Positions 24,675 through 34,856 of a DNA stretch of 64,000 nucleotides are shown one piece after another (position 1 is the first letter of the stretch; every line of letters starts with the position of its first letter). Origin of the DNA: CADEFF01 sp964569315 (GTDB lineage Bacteria; Pseudomonadota; Alphaproteobacteria; Dongiales; Dongiaceae); assembly GCA_964569315.1 (NCBI GenBank), contig CAZMUZ010000003.1:29707-93706 (forward strand), given 5' to 3'. Under the pieces are notes generated by a model. That model saw only the letters and a list, made by a program, of their open reading frames with translations. It searched no databases and had not been told where the DNA came from. Both the position numbers and the translations under genes were made by a program.

Positions 24675-27600
24675 ATGGCCTCCCGAGTCGGCGGCGTCAG
24701 CCTGGATTCCCGGCTCCGGCAAGGGGTTTCATTCGACGTGCAGCTTCCCAAGATCAGTGTCGTCGTTCCGTCGCTGAACCAGGGTCGCTTTCTCCACCGG
24801 GCGCTGGAAAGCATCATCGGCCAGGCTTACCCGTCCGTGGAGCTCATCGTCATGGATGGCGGCTCGACCGACGAGAGCCTGGCCGTCATCCGGAGTCACG
24901 CGCAGCACATCCGGCACTGGCAAAGCGGGCCCGATGGCGGGCAGGCGGCCGCCATCAATGCCGGAATGCGCATTGCCTCGGGGGAGATCGTCTGCTGGCT
25001 CAATGCCGACGATCTGTTCTGCGACGGCGCGCTGCGGACCATCGCCAAGGCGGCGATCGGCCATCCCCATGCGGGCGTCTATATCGGGAACGGGTTTCGT
25101 CTCGACGAGCGAACCGGGGCCCTTACGCCGTTCTCCCGCCGAAGCCTGGGCTTCGATCGCCGGGCCCTGCAGCTCGGCCTCGACTATGTTCTCCAGCCGG
25201 CGACGTTCTTCCGGCGAAGCGCCTGGAACGCGGTCGGCGGTATCGACCCGACACTGCATTTCGTCCTGGATTGGGACGTGATCGTCAGGATATCCAGCCG
25301 CTATCCGGTGACGCTGCTGAACGAGTTCATTGCCATCAGCCGCGAGCACCCCGAGACCAAGACCGCCAATGGCGGGCTTCGCAGAGTTCTGGAGATTGCC
25401 GAAACGACGGAACGATGGGCCGGCGCCGGCCTGACGCCGGGCGCCGCCATCTATCTTCTCGAGACGCTGCGCGGCAGTCCGGCCGATCGCCTCGGCGAGG
25501 CTTTCGGAGAGAGGCTCGACCAGGCCGCGCGGGAGGCCCGGCAGATGCTGGTCCGGCTCGCGGGAAACGAGGACGGCTTCCCGCATCGCATCGATCCCGA
25601 AGATGAAGTCTATGTGCCGCTGCCCCGGCCGGAGCGGTGCCTGCCGCCGGCCCCGTCCCGGAAAGATCTGCCCCGTATCAGCATCGTGACCCCATCCTTC
25701 AATCAGGCGAGCTTCCTCGAACGGGCGCTTCGAAGCGTGGTGGACCAGGATTATCCGAATGCCGAGATCATCGTCATGGACGGCGCCTCGGCGGATGGTT
25801 CCGTCGAGATCCTGCAGTCGCTCGAATCGCACATCGCGCGCTGGGAATCGGCGAAGGATCGCGGACCCGCCCATGCGATCAACAAGGGCTTCGCCGCGGC
25901 CACCGGCGACATACTGGGTTGGCTGAACTCGGACGACATGCTGGCGGACGAGGCGCTCTGGACCGTCGGCAAGGCATTCGCCGACGACCCCGAGCTCGAC
26001 ATGGTTTTCGCCAATGCCATCTATGTCGATTCCGACGACCGGCCCATCCTCGTGGATCACGGTCTCTACCGGACCTCGCTCTATTACGGCGTGATTCAGG
26101 AGCGCAGCCGGGTCCCGGCCTACTGGTCCTACAATCATGGCATCCCGCAGCCGACGGTGTTCTTCCGTCGCCGCTTGCTCGAGCGCTGCGGCCCGCTCGA
26201 CGAAAGCTACAAATACATCTTCGATTTCGAGCTGTTTTTCCGCTTCGCCGCGAGCGCCAGGGTCAGAAAGATCGAGCGCACCATCGCCTTCTACCGGATT
26301 CACGGCGCCGCCAAGACCGCCGACTGGAGCAACTTCCTCGTCGAGCTCTACCGCTTCAGCAGGCCCAAATGGCCGGGCCTCTTCGACCCCCAGTTCGGCC
26401 CCGTGCTTCGCGGCTTCACCAAGGGTTTCATGCGCCGCCTGTGGCGGAATCGCAGGCGCGGCCCCGGCTTCAAGGCGGCGGCGCTGCTCGTCGCTTTCAT
26501 GGCCGCGACGCGGATCGCCAATCCGGAGGCCGTCGCGAAATTCGTCCGCGGCCGGCTCGCCCGCCGCCGGCGACAGCCGGCGCATATCCCGGCCGCGATC
26601 GGAGGAAATCCGGAAGCGAGCGCGCGCCCCGCACCTCTGCAGCGCGCCGGGCTTCGCTACAAGGCACTCTTCGCCGCTTTCTTCCCGCCGCGCTACCCGG
26701 GAACATCCGGCGGCGAAATCCGGGACTATCACCTGCTGCGGGAGTTGCTGCGATTCTGCGACGTCAGCCTCTTGTCGCTCTATCCGCCGGACCTCGACGC
26801 GCGGCTCGATCCCCTGTCGGCAAACCTCGCCGAGATCCACGATCCCGAAACCCTGGCGCGCGCCTTTCCGGAACTGACGCGGCCCCTGGAACTTCGGCGC
26901 TTGCGAACGTTCCGCAGCCGGCTGCTGAACCGGCTGCGGCGCGCCGACCTGCCGGTGTGGGGGCCCAAATTGAATCGCGACGCGAGCCTGCACCTCGCAC
27001 AGACCCGGGCCTATATGGTCGGCTATCTGGGCAAGAAGCTGGCCGAAGACGCCGCAGACTTCGTGTTCGTCAGCCCGCAGATCAACCCGGTGGGGCTGGT
27101 GCTCGAAGCGACGCCGAACCGGGCACGCTTCATCCTGGCGACCTACGACGTGGAGGCGGTGCGCGCCAGGCGCTTGCGCGACGGTTTACGTGGCATCAAA
27201 TGGCTTGCCGCTCATCTGGAAAGCCGGCGAGCGGACTATTTCGAGCGGAACAATCTGCGCGCCTTCGACGGCGTTATCGCGGTGAGCGAGCTCGATCGAA
27301 CCATCTTCATCGAACGGTACGGGTTCGCGCCCGAGCGCGTGCTGGCGCTCGAGAACGGGGTCGATACGGCGTATTTCGCATTCGAAGCGCGCAAAGGCGG
27401 CACCCCGCCGAACATCCTGTTCACCGGGAATTTCGGCTATCGGCCCAATCATGACGCCGCGATGCGGCTGGTGCGGCGCATCATGCCGCGCGTCTGGGAA
27501 GAACTGCCGGATGCCCAGCTATGGATCGTGGGCGCCAGCCCCGAGCCCGGGCTCGCGGCCTGTTCCGACGGGAGACGGATTTTCGTGACCGGTCGGGTCG

Positions 27601-27956
27601 AGAGCGTCCGCGGCTATTTCCAGGCGGCGAGCCTGTTCTGCGCGCCCCTCGAATCCGGCTCCGGGACGAAATACAAGATCCTCGAGGCCTTGTCCTCGGG
27701 CGTGCCGATCGTCTGCACGGAGCTTGCCCGGGAAGGCTTCGACGCGGCCAGCGGCCAGCATCTCATCGCGGTCGATGACGACCGGTCGATCGCCGAGAAG
27801 ATCGTCTGGCTGACCCGGAATCCCGGCGAGGCGGCGCAGATGGCGGCGACCGGCCGGGCTTTCGTGGAAGCCACGCATGACTGGCGGATCGTCCTGCCGA
27901 AGCTCGAGCCGTGGCTGGACGGCATTGCCCGGCTGCCCAAGATCTCCCCGCACTGA
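24675..27956 (+). CDS. Large tri-domain glycosyltransferase (GT2-GT2-GT4)
   Basis: The product has about 1093 residues and carries three glycosyltransferase domains. The first GT2 (about residues 25-250) has SVVVPSLNQGRFLHRALESI, MDGGSTDES and WLNADDL. The second GT2 (about 335-600) repeats the same plan: SIVTPSFNQASFLERALRSV, MDGASADGS and WLNSDDM. The third domain (about 660-1085) is GT-B, with FFPPRYPGTSGGEIRDYHLL, ILFTGNFGYRPN and LFCAPLESGSGTKYKILEAL, typical of GT4. The start is uncertain: ATG at 24675 is used, but GTG at 24738 lies nearer the first domain. Such fusions usually build repeating surface glycans in one protein. A cytosolic location is expected. Confidence 0.85.
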   Translation: MASRVGGVSLDSRLRQGVSFDVQLPKISVVVPSLNQGRFLHRALESIIGQAYPSVELIVMDGGSTDESLAVIRSHAQHIRHWQSGPDGGQAAAINAGMRIASGEIVCWLNADDLFCDGALRTIAKAAIGHPHAGVYIGNGFRLDERTGALTPFSRRSLGFDRRALQLGLDYVLQPATFFRRSAWNAVGGIDPTLHFVLDWDVIVRISSRYPVTLLNEFIAISREHPETKTANGGLRRVLEIAETTERWAGAGLTPGAAIYLLETLRGSPADRLGEAFGERLDQAAREARQMLVRLAGNEDGFPHRIDPEDEVYVPLPRPERCLPPAPSRKDLPRISIVTPSFNQASFLERALRSVVDQDYPNAEIIVMDGASADGSVEILQSLESHIARWESAKDRGPAHAINKGFAAATGDILGWLNSDDMLADEALWTVGKAFADDPELDMVFANAIYVDSDDRPILVDHGLYRTSLYYGVIQERSRVPAYWSYNHGIPQPTVFFRRRLLERCGPLDESYKYIFDFELFFRFAASARVRKIERTIAFYRIHGAAKTADWSNFLVELYRFSRPKWPGLFDPQFGPVLRGFTKGFMRRLWRNRRRGPGFKAAALLVAFMAATRIANPEAVAKFVRGRLARRRRQPAHIPAAIGGNPEASARPAPLQRAGLRYKALFAAFFPPRYPGTSGGEIRDYHLLRELLRFCDVSLLSLYPPDLDARLDPLSANLAEIHDPETLARAFPELTRPLELRRLRTFRSRLLNRLRRADLPVWGPKLNRDASLHLAQTRAYMVGYLGKKLAEDAADFVFVSPQINPVGLVLEATPNRARFILATYDVEAVRARRLRDGLRGIKWLAAHLESRRADYFERNNLRAFDGVIAVSELDRTIFIERYGFAPERVLALENGVDTAYFAFEARKGGTPPNILFTGNFGYRPNHDAAMRLVRRIMPRVWEELPDAQLWIVGASPEPGLAACSDGRRIFVTGRVESVRGYFQAASLFCAPLESGSGTKYKILEALSSGVPIVCTELAREGFDAASGQHLIAVDDDRSIAEKIVWLTRNPGEAAQMAATGRAFVEATHDWRIVLPKLEPWLDGIARLPKISPH

Positions 27957-28024
27957 GCGGTGGCCTCCGGACACGGAGGCGGCGGCGATCGGCCGACCGC
28001 GATCGAAGGCGCTTCGGCCGGCGG

Positions 28025-29050
<1,026 letters not shown>

Positions 29051-29096
29051 CTAGCACGGCGGAGCCGGAAGGCGAGCGGCCGGTCAGGGGTGCCCG

Positions 29097-29777
29097 TTAC
29101 TTGGCGACGGCGAAGGGATTGAACCGGGTGCCCCGGTCGTAATGGTCGACGCCTTCGGCGCGCTTCAGATAGGCGATGACGACATAGGTGAGCGGCGTCG
29201 CCAGCACCTCGAACGCGACCTTGGAGGCCCATTGCGTCCCCGCCGCATTGGCGAGCACGCCGAACGGGATGACGCCGAGGAAGGCGATGGTCATGAAGAT
29301 GAGGGTGTCGGTGAACTGGCCGACCACCGTCGAGCCGATGGTGCGCGTCCAGAGATGCCGGCCCCCGGTCGCGACCTTCATCCGGGCGAGCACGTAGGAA
29401 TTGACGAACTCGCCGACCAGATAGGCGGCGAAGGAGGCGGCGAGGAGGCGCGGCGTCGAGCCCAGGATCTCGTTCCAGGCCTCCTGCCCTTGCCAGACCT
29501 CGGCGCCCGGCAGCATGCCGCCGACCCAGATCGCCAGCACCGCCACGAGATTGCAGAGGAAGCCGAGCCAGATCACGCGGCGCGCCAGCGCATAGCCGTA
29601 GACCTCGGTCAGCACGTCGCCGATGATGTAGCTGACCGGGAAGATGACGATGGCCGCGGGGAGCACGAAGCCGCGAATCTCGATCAGCTTCGCGGCGATG
29701 ATGTTGGACACGATGAGGCAGGTGACGAAGAGGGCCACCACCACCATCAGCCGTCCCGAATAGCCGCCTTTTTGCAT
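29097..29777 (-). CDS. yhhQ: Queuosine precursor transporter YhhQ (VUT family)
   Basis: This is a 226-residue membrane protein with about six hydrophobic segments. [40 protein letters not shown] and [20 protein letters not shown] are hallmarks of the VUT/YhhQ family, which imports queuosine precursors such as preQ0 and preQ1. The ATG at 29777 matches the family N-terminus; the frame is open another 60 codons upstream but that part is not membrane-like. It is divergent from queA-tgt-queF-queG with 236 bp between, which supports the same pathway. Confidence 0.92.
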   Translation of the reverse strand: MQKGGYSGRLMVVVALFVTCLIVSNIIAAKLIEIRGFVLPAAIVIFPVSYIIGDVLTEVYGYALARRVIWLGFLCNLVAVLAIWVGGMLPGAEVWQGQEAWNEILGSTPRLLAASFAAYLVGEFVNSYVLARMKVATGGRHLWTRTIGSTVVGQFTDTLIFMTIAFLGVIPFGVLANAAGTQWASKVAFEVLATPLTYVVIAYLKRAEGVDHYDRGTRFNPFAVAK

Positions 29778-30013
29778 CGTCGTTCCCGTGACCGCCGCGT
29801 CGGCCGCAGCGGCTTCCGATAGTCCGCCGCGGCGCCTGTGGTCGCAGATCGCGCGGTCCTCCGTCAATGGCGGGGACGCATCGGCCCGGCCTCTCCCGGT
29901 CGCGCGGGGCGGTCCCGGATGGGACAGAATAGGCGCCGCCGCCCGGCCATCCGGCAACGGCAGGCCTTCGCCGGGCTTTCCCTCCCCTGCGGCGCCGTCT
30001 ATATCCGCCGGCG

Positions 30014-31066
30014 ATGCGCACCGCCGATTTCGATTTCGCCCTGCCTGCCGACCGGATCGCCGACCGGCCCGCGAGCCCGCGCGATGCCGCCCGGCTCCTC
30101 CATGTCGGCGAGGGCCTCGCGGATCTCCATGTCCGCGACCTGCCGCGGCTGCTCCGGCCCGGCGACCTTCTCGTGGCGAACGACACCCGCGTCATCCCGG
30201 CGCGGCTGGTCGGCCGGCGGGGCGCCGCGCGGATCGAGGCGACGCTGCACAAGGCCGAGACGCCGTCACGCTGGCGCGCCTTCGTGCGGCCGGCGAAGCG
30301 GCTCAAGGCCGGCGACCGCATCGCATTCGCCGAGGATTTCGCGGCCGAGGTGGTCGCGAAGGGCGAAGCCGGCGAGGTCACGCTCGACTTCGCGCTCGGC
30401 GGCGCGGCGCTGCTGGCGGCGCTCGACCGCCACGGCGCCATGCCGCTGCCGCCCTATATTCCGCGGCCCGAGGGCTCGACCGCACGCGACCGGGAGGACT
30501 ACCAGACGCTTTTCGCCGCGCGGGACGGGGCGGTGGCGGCGCCGACCGCGGGCCTGCATTTCACCCCCGCTTTGCTCGCCGCGCTGGAGGCAGCCGGCAT
30601 CGGCCTTCGCCGCGTGACCTTGCATGTGGGCGCGGGTACCTTCCTGCCGGTCAAGAGCGAGATCGTCGAGGAGCACCGGATGCATGCCGAATATGGCGAG
30701 ATCGACGGCGAGACCGCGGAGGCTGTGAATGCGGCGCGCGCACGAGGCGGCCGCGTGGTCGCCATCGGCACCACCAGCCTCCGGCTCCTCGAAAGCGCGG
30801 CGACGCCGGACGGCCGCCTCGCGCCTTTCGCCGGCGACACGGCGATCTTCATCACGCCCGGCTACGAGTTCCGCGTGGTGGACAGGCTCCTCACCAATTT
30901 CCATTTGCCGCGCTCAACCCTCTTCATGCTGGTCGCCGCCTTCGCGGGCCTCGAGCGGATGAAGCGGGCCTACGCCCATGCCATCGCCGCCGGCTATCGC
31001 TTCTACTCCTATGGCGATGCCTGCTTCCTGGAGCCGGGCCCCCGCTCCCCGGAGCCGAAACGATGA
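30014..31066 (+). CDS. queA: S-adenosylmethionine:tRNA ribosyltransferase-isomerase QueA
   Basis: QueA adds the ribosyl part of SAM to preQ1 in tRNA and forms epoxyqueuosine. The protein starts [19 protein letters not shown], and shows [30 protein letters not shown] and the C-terminal [18 protein letters not shown] and [12 protein letters not shown], all QueA signatures. Length is 350 residues, the family norm. Its stop overlaps the tgt ATG (ATGA, 4 bp), so the two are coupled. Confidence 0.96.
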   Translation: MRTADFDFALPADRIADRPASPRDAARLLHVGEGLADLHVRDLPRLLRPGDLLVANDTRVIPARLVGRRGAARIEATLHKAETPSRWRAFVRPAKRLKAGDRIAFAEDFAAEVVAKGEAGEVTLDFALGGAALLAALDRHGAMPLPPYIPRPEGSTARDREDYQTLFAARDGAVAAPTAGLHFTPALLAALEAAGIGLRRVTLHVGAGTFLPVKSEIVEEHRMHAEYGEIDGETAEAVNAARARGGRVVAIGTTSLRLLESAATPDGRLAPFAGDTAIFITPGYEFRVVDRLLTNFHLPRSTLFMLVAAFAGLERMKRAYAHAIAAGYRFYSYGDACFLEPGPRSPEPKR

Positions 31067-32223
31067 ACGGCACGGGCTTCGCCCTCATCGCGCGCGACGG
31101 CGCGGCGCGGCGCGGGCGCATCGCGACCGCCCATGGCACGATCGAGACGCCGGCCTTCATGCCGGTCGGCACGGCGGCCACGGTGAAGGCGATGTGGCCC
31201 GAGCAGGTCAAGGCCACGGGCGCCGAGATCATTCTCGGCAACACCTATCACCTGATGCTGCGGCCCGGCGCCGAGCGGATCGCGGCCCTCGGCGGGCTGC
31301 ATCGCTTCATGAACTGGCCGGGGCCGATCCTCACCGATTCCGGCGGCTTCCAGGTGATGTCGCTGTCCCAGCTCCGCGAGATCTCCGAGGAGGGCGTCGT
31401 CTTCAAGTCCCATATCGACGGCAGCCGCCACACGCTCACGCCCGAACGCTCGATCGAGATCCAGCATCGGCTCGATGCCGACATCACCATGTGCTTCGAC
31501 GAATGCACGCCCTTTCCGGCGACGGAAGCGGCGGCGGCGCAATCGATGCGGCTCTCGATGCGCTGGGCCGGGCGCAGCCGGAAGGCGTTCGCCGAGCGCC
31601 CCGGCTACGGCCTCTTCGGCATCGTGCAGGGCAGCACCTACCCCGAGCTCCGCGCGGAATCGGCACGCGCGCTCGCCGATCTCGGCTTCGACGGCTATGC
31701 GATCGGCGGGCTCGCGGTCGGCGAGGGCCAGGCGGAGATGTTCCGCATCATCGAGGCGACCGAACCCTTCCTGCCGCCCGAACGGCCGCGCTATCTCATG
31801 GGCGTCGGGCGGCCGCTCGATATCGTCGGCGCGGTCGGGCGCGGCATCGACATGTTCGATTGCGTGATGCCGACCCGCTCGGGGCGCACCGGCCAGGCCT
31901 TCACCCGCCGCGGCACGCTCAATTTGCGCAATGCGCGCCACCAGGAAGACCCGCGGCCGATCGACGAAACCTGCCGCTGCCCGGTCTGTCGCGATTATGG
32001 CCGCGCCTATGTCCATCATCTCTTCCGCGCCGGCGAGATGCTGGGGCCGATGCTGCTGACCGCGCACAATCTCCATTTCTACCAGGCGCTGATGGCGGGC
32101 CTGCGCGACGCCATCGCGGCCGGCCGCTATGCCGAGTTCGCCCGGGCATGGGCCGCGGAGGAGGCCAGCGGCGACATCGAGCCGATGCCGGATTCGCTCG
32201 AGGGCGGAAACGGCGGCGTGTAG
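31063..32223 (+). CDS. tgt: tRNA-guanine transglycosylase Tgt
   Basis: Tgt exchanges guanine-34 for preQ1 in tRNAs with GUN anticodons. The TIM-barrel active site is seen as [12 protein letters not shown] (catalytic Asp), [17 protein letters not shown] and the nucleophile region [16 protein letters not shown]. The zinc site is [18 protein letters not shown] with CxCxxC and a downstream His. Length is 386 residues, starting at the ATG at 31063 inside the queA stop. It sits in the queA-tgt-queF-queG operon, 68 bp before queF. Confidence 0.97.
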   Translation: MNGTGFALIARDGAARRGRIATAHGTIETPAFMPVGTAATVKAMWPEQVKATGAEIILGNTYHLMLRPGAERIAALGGLHRFMNWPGPILTDSGGFQVMSLSQLREISEEGVVFKSHIDGSRHTLTPERSIEIQHRLDADITMCFDECTPFPATEAAAAQSMRLSMRWAGRSRKAFAERPGYGLFGIVQGSTYPELRAESARALADLGFDGYAIGGLAVGEGQAEMFRIIEATEPFLPPERPRYLMGVGRPLDIVGAVGRGIDMFDCVMPTRSGRTGQAFTRRGTLNLRNARHQEDPRPIDETCRCPVCRDYGRAYVHHLFRAGEMLGPMLLTAHNLHFYQALMAGLRDAIAAGRYAEFARAWAAEEASGDIEPMPDSLEGGNGGV

Positions 32224-32291
32224 GATCGCGGCCCTTTGACAAGCCGCCCCGCCTGCGGGAGGGTCGGGCGAACGGAAGACGGTCCCGGACC

Positions 32292-32756
32292 ATGGCGAAG
32301 AAACCGCGCATCGAACTGACCCAGCTCGGCCACAAGACGGCACTTCCGGCCTCGCCCGAGGCGGCGGTGCTGGAGCGGGTGCCGAACGGCGCCCCGCGCG
32401 AGCGTTATCTCGTCCGCTTTACGGCACCGGAGTTCACCAGCCTCTGCCCGATGACCGGGCAGCCGGATTTCGCGCATCTCGTCATCGACTATTGCCCGCG
32501 GGCCTGGCTCGTCGAGAGCAAATCGCTGAAGCTCTATCTCGGCGCTTTCCGCAACCATGGCGCCTTCCACGAGGATTGCACGGTCGCGATCGGCAAGCGG
32601 CTGGTCGGTCTGCTGCGGCCGCGGTGGCTCCGCATCGGCGGCTACTGGTATCCGCGCGGCGGCATGCCGATCGACGTGTTCTGGCAGACCGGCGCGCCGC
32701 CGAAGGGTCTCTGGCTCCCCGACCAGGGGGTGGCACCCTATCGCGGGCGCGGCTGA
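32292..32756 (+). CDS. queF: NADPH-dependent 7-cyano-7-deazaguanine reductase QueF
   Basis: QueF reduces the nitrile of preQ0 to the amine of preQ1. It is the short unimodular T-fold form: 154 residues. The catalytic Cys is in [13 protein letters not shown] and the Asp in [29 protein letters not shown] holds the substrate-binding Glu and Ser. The ATG at 32292 gives a normal length. It is followed by queG after 8 bp. As queC, queD and queE are not here, its substrate may be made elsewhere in the genome or imported by YhhQ. Confidence 0.95.
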   Translation: MAKKPRIELTQLGHKTALPASPEAAVLERVPNGAPRERYLVRFTAPEFTSLCPMTGQPDFAHLVIDYCPRAWLVESKSLKLYLGAFRNHGAFHEDCTVAIGKRLVGLLRPRWLRIGGYWYPRGGMPIDVFWQTGAPPKGLWLPDQGVAPYRGRG

Positions 32757-32764
32757 CGGCGGCG

Positions 32765-33901
32765 ATGCCGGCCCTAGCCGATCCGAAGGGGCTCATCCGC
32801 GAGGCGGCGCTGGCGCAGGGCTTCGATGCCGTCGGCTTCGCCGCGGCCGCCGTCTCGGATCGCGCCAAGGCGGGCCTCGGTCAGTTCCTGGCCGCCGGCA
32901 TGCAGGGCGATATGGGCTGGCTCGCCGACAAGGCGGACCGCCGCGCCGATCCCGCGACGCTCTGGCCCGCGGCGAAGAGCGTCGTGGTGCTCGGCCTTTC
33001 CTATGCCGGGCATGAGGATCCGCTGGCGCTCATCGGGGAACGGCAACGCGGCAACATCTCGATCTATGCGCGCGGCCGCGACTATCACGACGTGATGAAA
33101 CCGCGCCTCAAGGCGATCGCACGGATGATGGCCGAGCGCCTCGGCGGCGAGGTCAAGGTCTTCGTCGATACCGCGCCGGTGATGGAGAAGCCGCTCGGCG
33201 AGGCGGGTGGCATCGGCTGGCAGGGCAAGCACAGCAACCTCGTCTCCCGCACGCACGGCTCCTGGCTGCTGCTGGGCGAGATCTTCACCACCCTCGACCT
33301 CGCGCCGGACGCAGCCGAGACCGACCATTGCGGGAGCTGCCGCGCCTGCCTCGACGCCTGCCCGACCGCGGCCTTCCCCGCGCCCTACCGGCTCGATGCG
33401 CGGCGCTGCCTCTCCTATCTCACCATCGAGCATAAGGGCCATATTCCGCGCGAGTTTCGCGCGCCCATGGGGAACCGGATCTATGGCTGCGACGATTGCC
33501 TCGCCGTCTGTCCCTGGAACAAGTTCGCTGCCGCAGGACACGAGGCCGCGCTCTGGCCGCGGGCCGAGCTCTCGGCGCCGCGCCTCCTCGATCTCGTGGA
33601 GCTTGACGATGCGGGCTTCCGCAGCCTCTTCCAGGGCACGCCCGTGAAGCGCACCGGCCGCGACCGGTTCCTGCGCAACGTGCTCATCGCGCTCGGCAAT
33701 GGCGGCGACGGAGCGGCCCTGCCCGCCATCCGGCGCCGGCTCGAGGATGGCTCGCCGCTGGTGCGCGCCATGGCGGTCTGGGCGCTCGCGCGCCTTGCGG
33801 ATGCGGAGGGCTTCGCGCGGGACCGCGCCCGGCACGAATCGCACGAGAGCGATCCCGCGGTGCGCGAGGAATGGGCCGCCCGCGACGTCGAAGCCGCCTG
33901 A
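32765..33901 (+). CDS. queG: Epoxyqueuosine reductase QueG
   Basis: QueG removes the epoxide oxygen from epoxyqueuosine with cobalamin and two [4Fe-4S] clusters, the last step to queuosine. Both cluster motifs are intact: [18 protein letters not shown] and [32 protein letters not shown] and [20 protein letters not shown], with the catalytic Asp, are typical (shortened here as [12 protein letters not shown] and GWQGKH). The C-terminal 80 residues look like HEAT repeats. Length is 378 residues from the ATG at 32765. It completes the queuosine operon; the next gene follows after 12 bp. Confidence 0.95.
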   Translation: MPALADPKGLIREAALAQGFDAVGFAAAAVSDRAKAGLGQFLAAGMQGDMGWLADKADRRADPATLWPAAKSVVVLGLSYAGHEDPLALIGERQRGNISIYARGRDYHDVMKPRLKAIARMMAERLGGEVKVFVDTAPVMEKPLGEAGGIGWQGKHSNLVSRTHGSWLLLGEIFTTLDLAPDAAETDHCGSCRACLDACPTAAFPAPYRLDARRCLSYLTIEHKGHIPREFRAPMGNRIYGCDDCLAVCPWNKFAAAGHEAALWPRAELSAPRLLDLVELDDAGFRSLFQGTPVKRTGRDRFLRNVLIALGNGGDGAALPAIRRRLEDGSPLVRAMAVWALARLADAEGFARDRARHESHESDPAVREEWAARDVEAA

Positions 33902-33913
33902 AGGAGCAAACCC

Positions 33914-34846
33914 ATGCCGGATCCATCGCCCTCCCCGATCGCGCAACCCGGCAGCTTTCTCGGCGTGCCGTTTCGCGCGAACCCGGAGGGGGCGCATGCG
34001 GCGATCCTCGGCATCCCCTTCGATTGCGGACGGCATCCGACGCGGATCGGTTCGCGCCTCGGCCCCGCGGCGATCCGCGCGCAATCGCCGCTGGTATTGG
34101 AGCAGCTCGGCGATGCCGGCATCGACGTGGTCGGCAGGCTCGGCCTCGTCGATTGCGGCGATGCCGCGGTGACGCCGGGCCTGATCGAGCCCTCCTTCGC
34201 CGCCATCGAGGCGGCGGTGCGGGCGATCCTCGCGGCCGGCGCCGTGCCGGTGACGATGGGGGGCGACGGCGCGGTCACGCTGCCGCAGCTCCGCGCGCTC
34301 CATGCGCGCCATCCCGGCCTCGCCCTGCTGCATCTCGACGCCCATACCGACGCCTATCGCGGCGAGGGCGCCGATCGCTACAACAACGCCACCACCTTCA
34401 CCCGCGCCGCCGAGGAAGGGCTGCTCGACCTCGCTCATTCGATCCATGCCGGCACGCGTGGCGCCGTCGATGTCGAGCCCATCGTCCGCTTCGCGCGCGA
34501 GCTCGGCTACGAAGTCGTCGAGATGGCGGCGCTGCGGCGACAGGGAATCGAGAACTTCATCGGCCATGTCCGCCGCCGGCTCGCCGGCCGGCCGGTCTAT
34601 CTCTGCTTCGACATGGATTTCTTCGACCCGTCGGTGGCGCCCGGCGTCTGCACCCCGACCTGGGGCGGCGTCACGGCGGCCGAAGGGCTCGAGATCCTGC
34701 GCGGCCTTTCGGAGCTCGACCTCGTCGCGATCGACGTGAATACGGTGAGCCCGCCGCACGACCCGACCGGCATGACCGCCTTCCTCGCCGGCCAGGTCAT
34801 GGCCGAGGCGCTCGCCCTCCTCGCCCGGCGGCGCGCCAACCTCTAG
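33914..34846 (+). CDS. Arginase/agmatinase-fold protein lacking one metal-binding histidine
   Basis: This is a 310-residue ureohydrolase-family protein with a good ribosome site (AAGGAG) just upstream. The family loops are ILGIPFDCGRHPTRIGSR, HLDAHTDAY (DAHxD) and CFDMDFFDPS (DxDxxD). The first loop, normally GGDH, reads MGGDGAV: the histidine that binds manganese A is Gly at residue 119. Other conserved stretches, such as the agmatinase HG loop, are replaced by NNATTFTRA. The usual reaction would be hydrolysis of a guanidino compound to urea, but with a ligand lost the activity and substrate are uncertain. It follows queG by 12 bp and converges on an amidohydrolase gene 10 bp away. Confidence 0.85.
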   Translation: MPDPSPSPIAQPGSFLGVPFRANPEGAHAAILGIPFDCGRHPTRIGSRLGPAAIRAQSPLVLEQLGDAGIDVVGRLGLVDCGDAAVTPGLIEPSFAAIEAAVRAILAAGAVPVTMGGDGAVTLPQLRALHARHPGLALLHLDAHTDAYRGEGADRYNNATTFTRAAEEGLLDLAHSIHAGTRGAVDVEPIVRFARELGYEVVEMAALRRQGIENFIGHVRRRLAGRPVYLCFDMDFFDPSVAPGVCTPTWGGVTAAEGLEILRGLSELDLVAIDVNTVSPPHDPTGMTAFLAGQVMAEALALLARRRANL

Positions 34847-34856
34847 CCCGCTGGCG

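Noticed and set aside
29778..30013. preQ1 riboswitch before yhhQ or queA
   Set aside because: I looked for the short hairpin with the A-rich preQ1 tail on both strands and found no match; a covariance search would decide.
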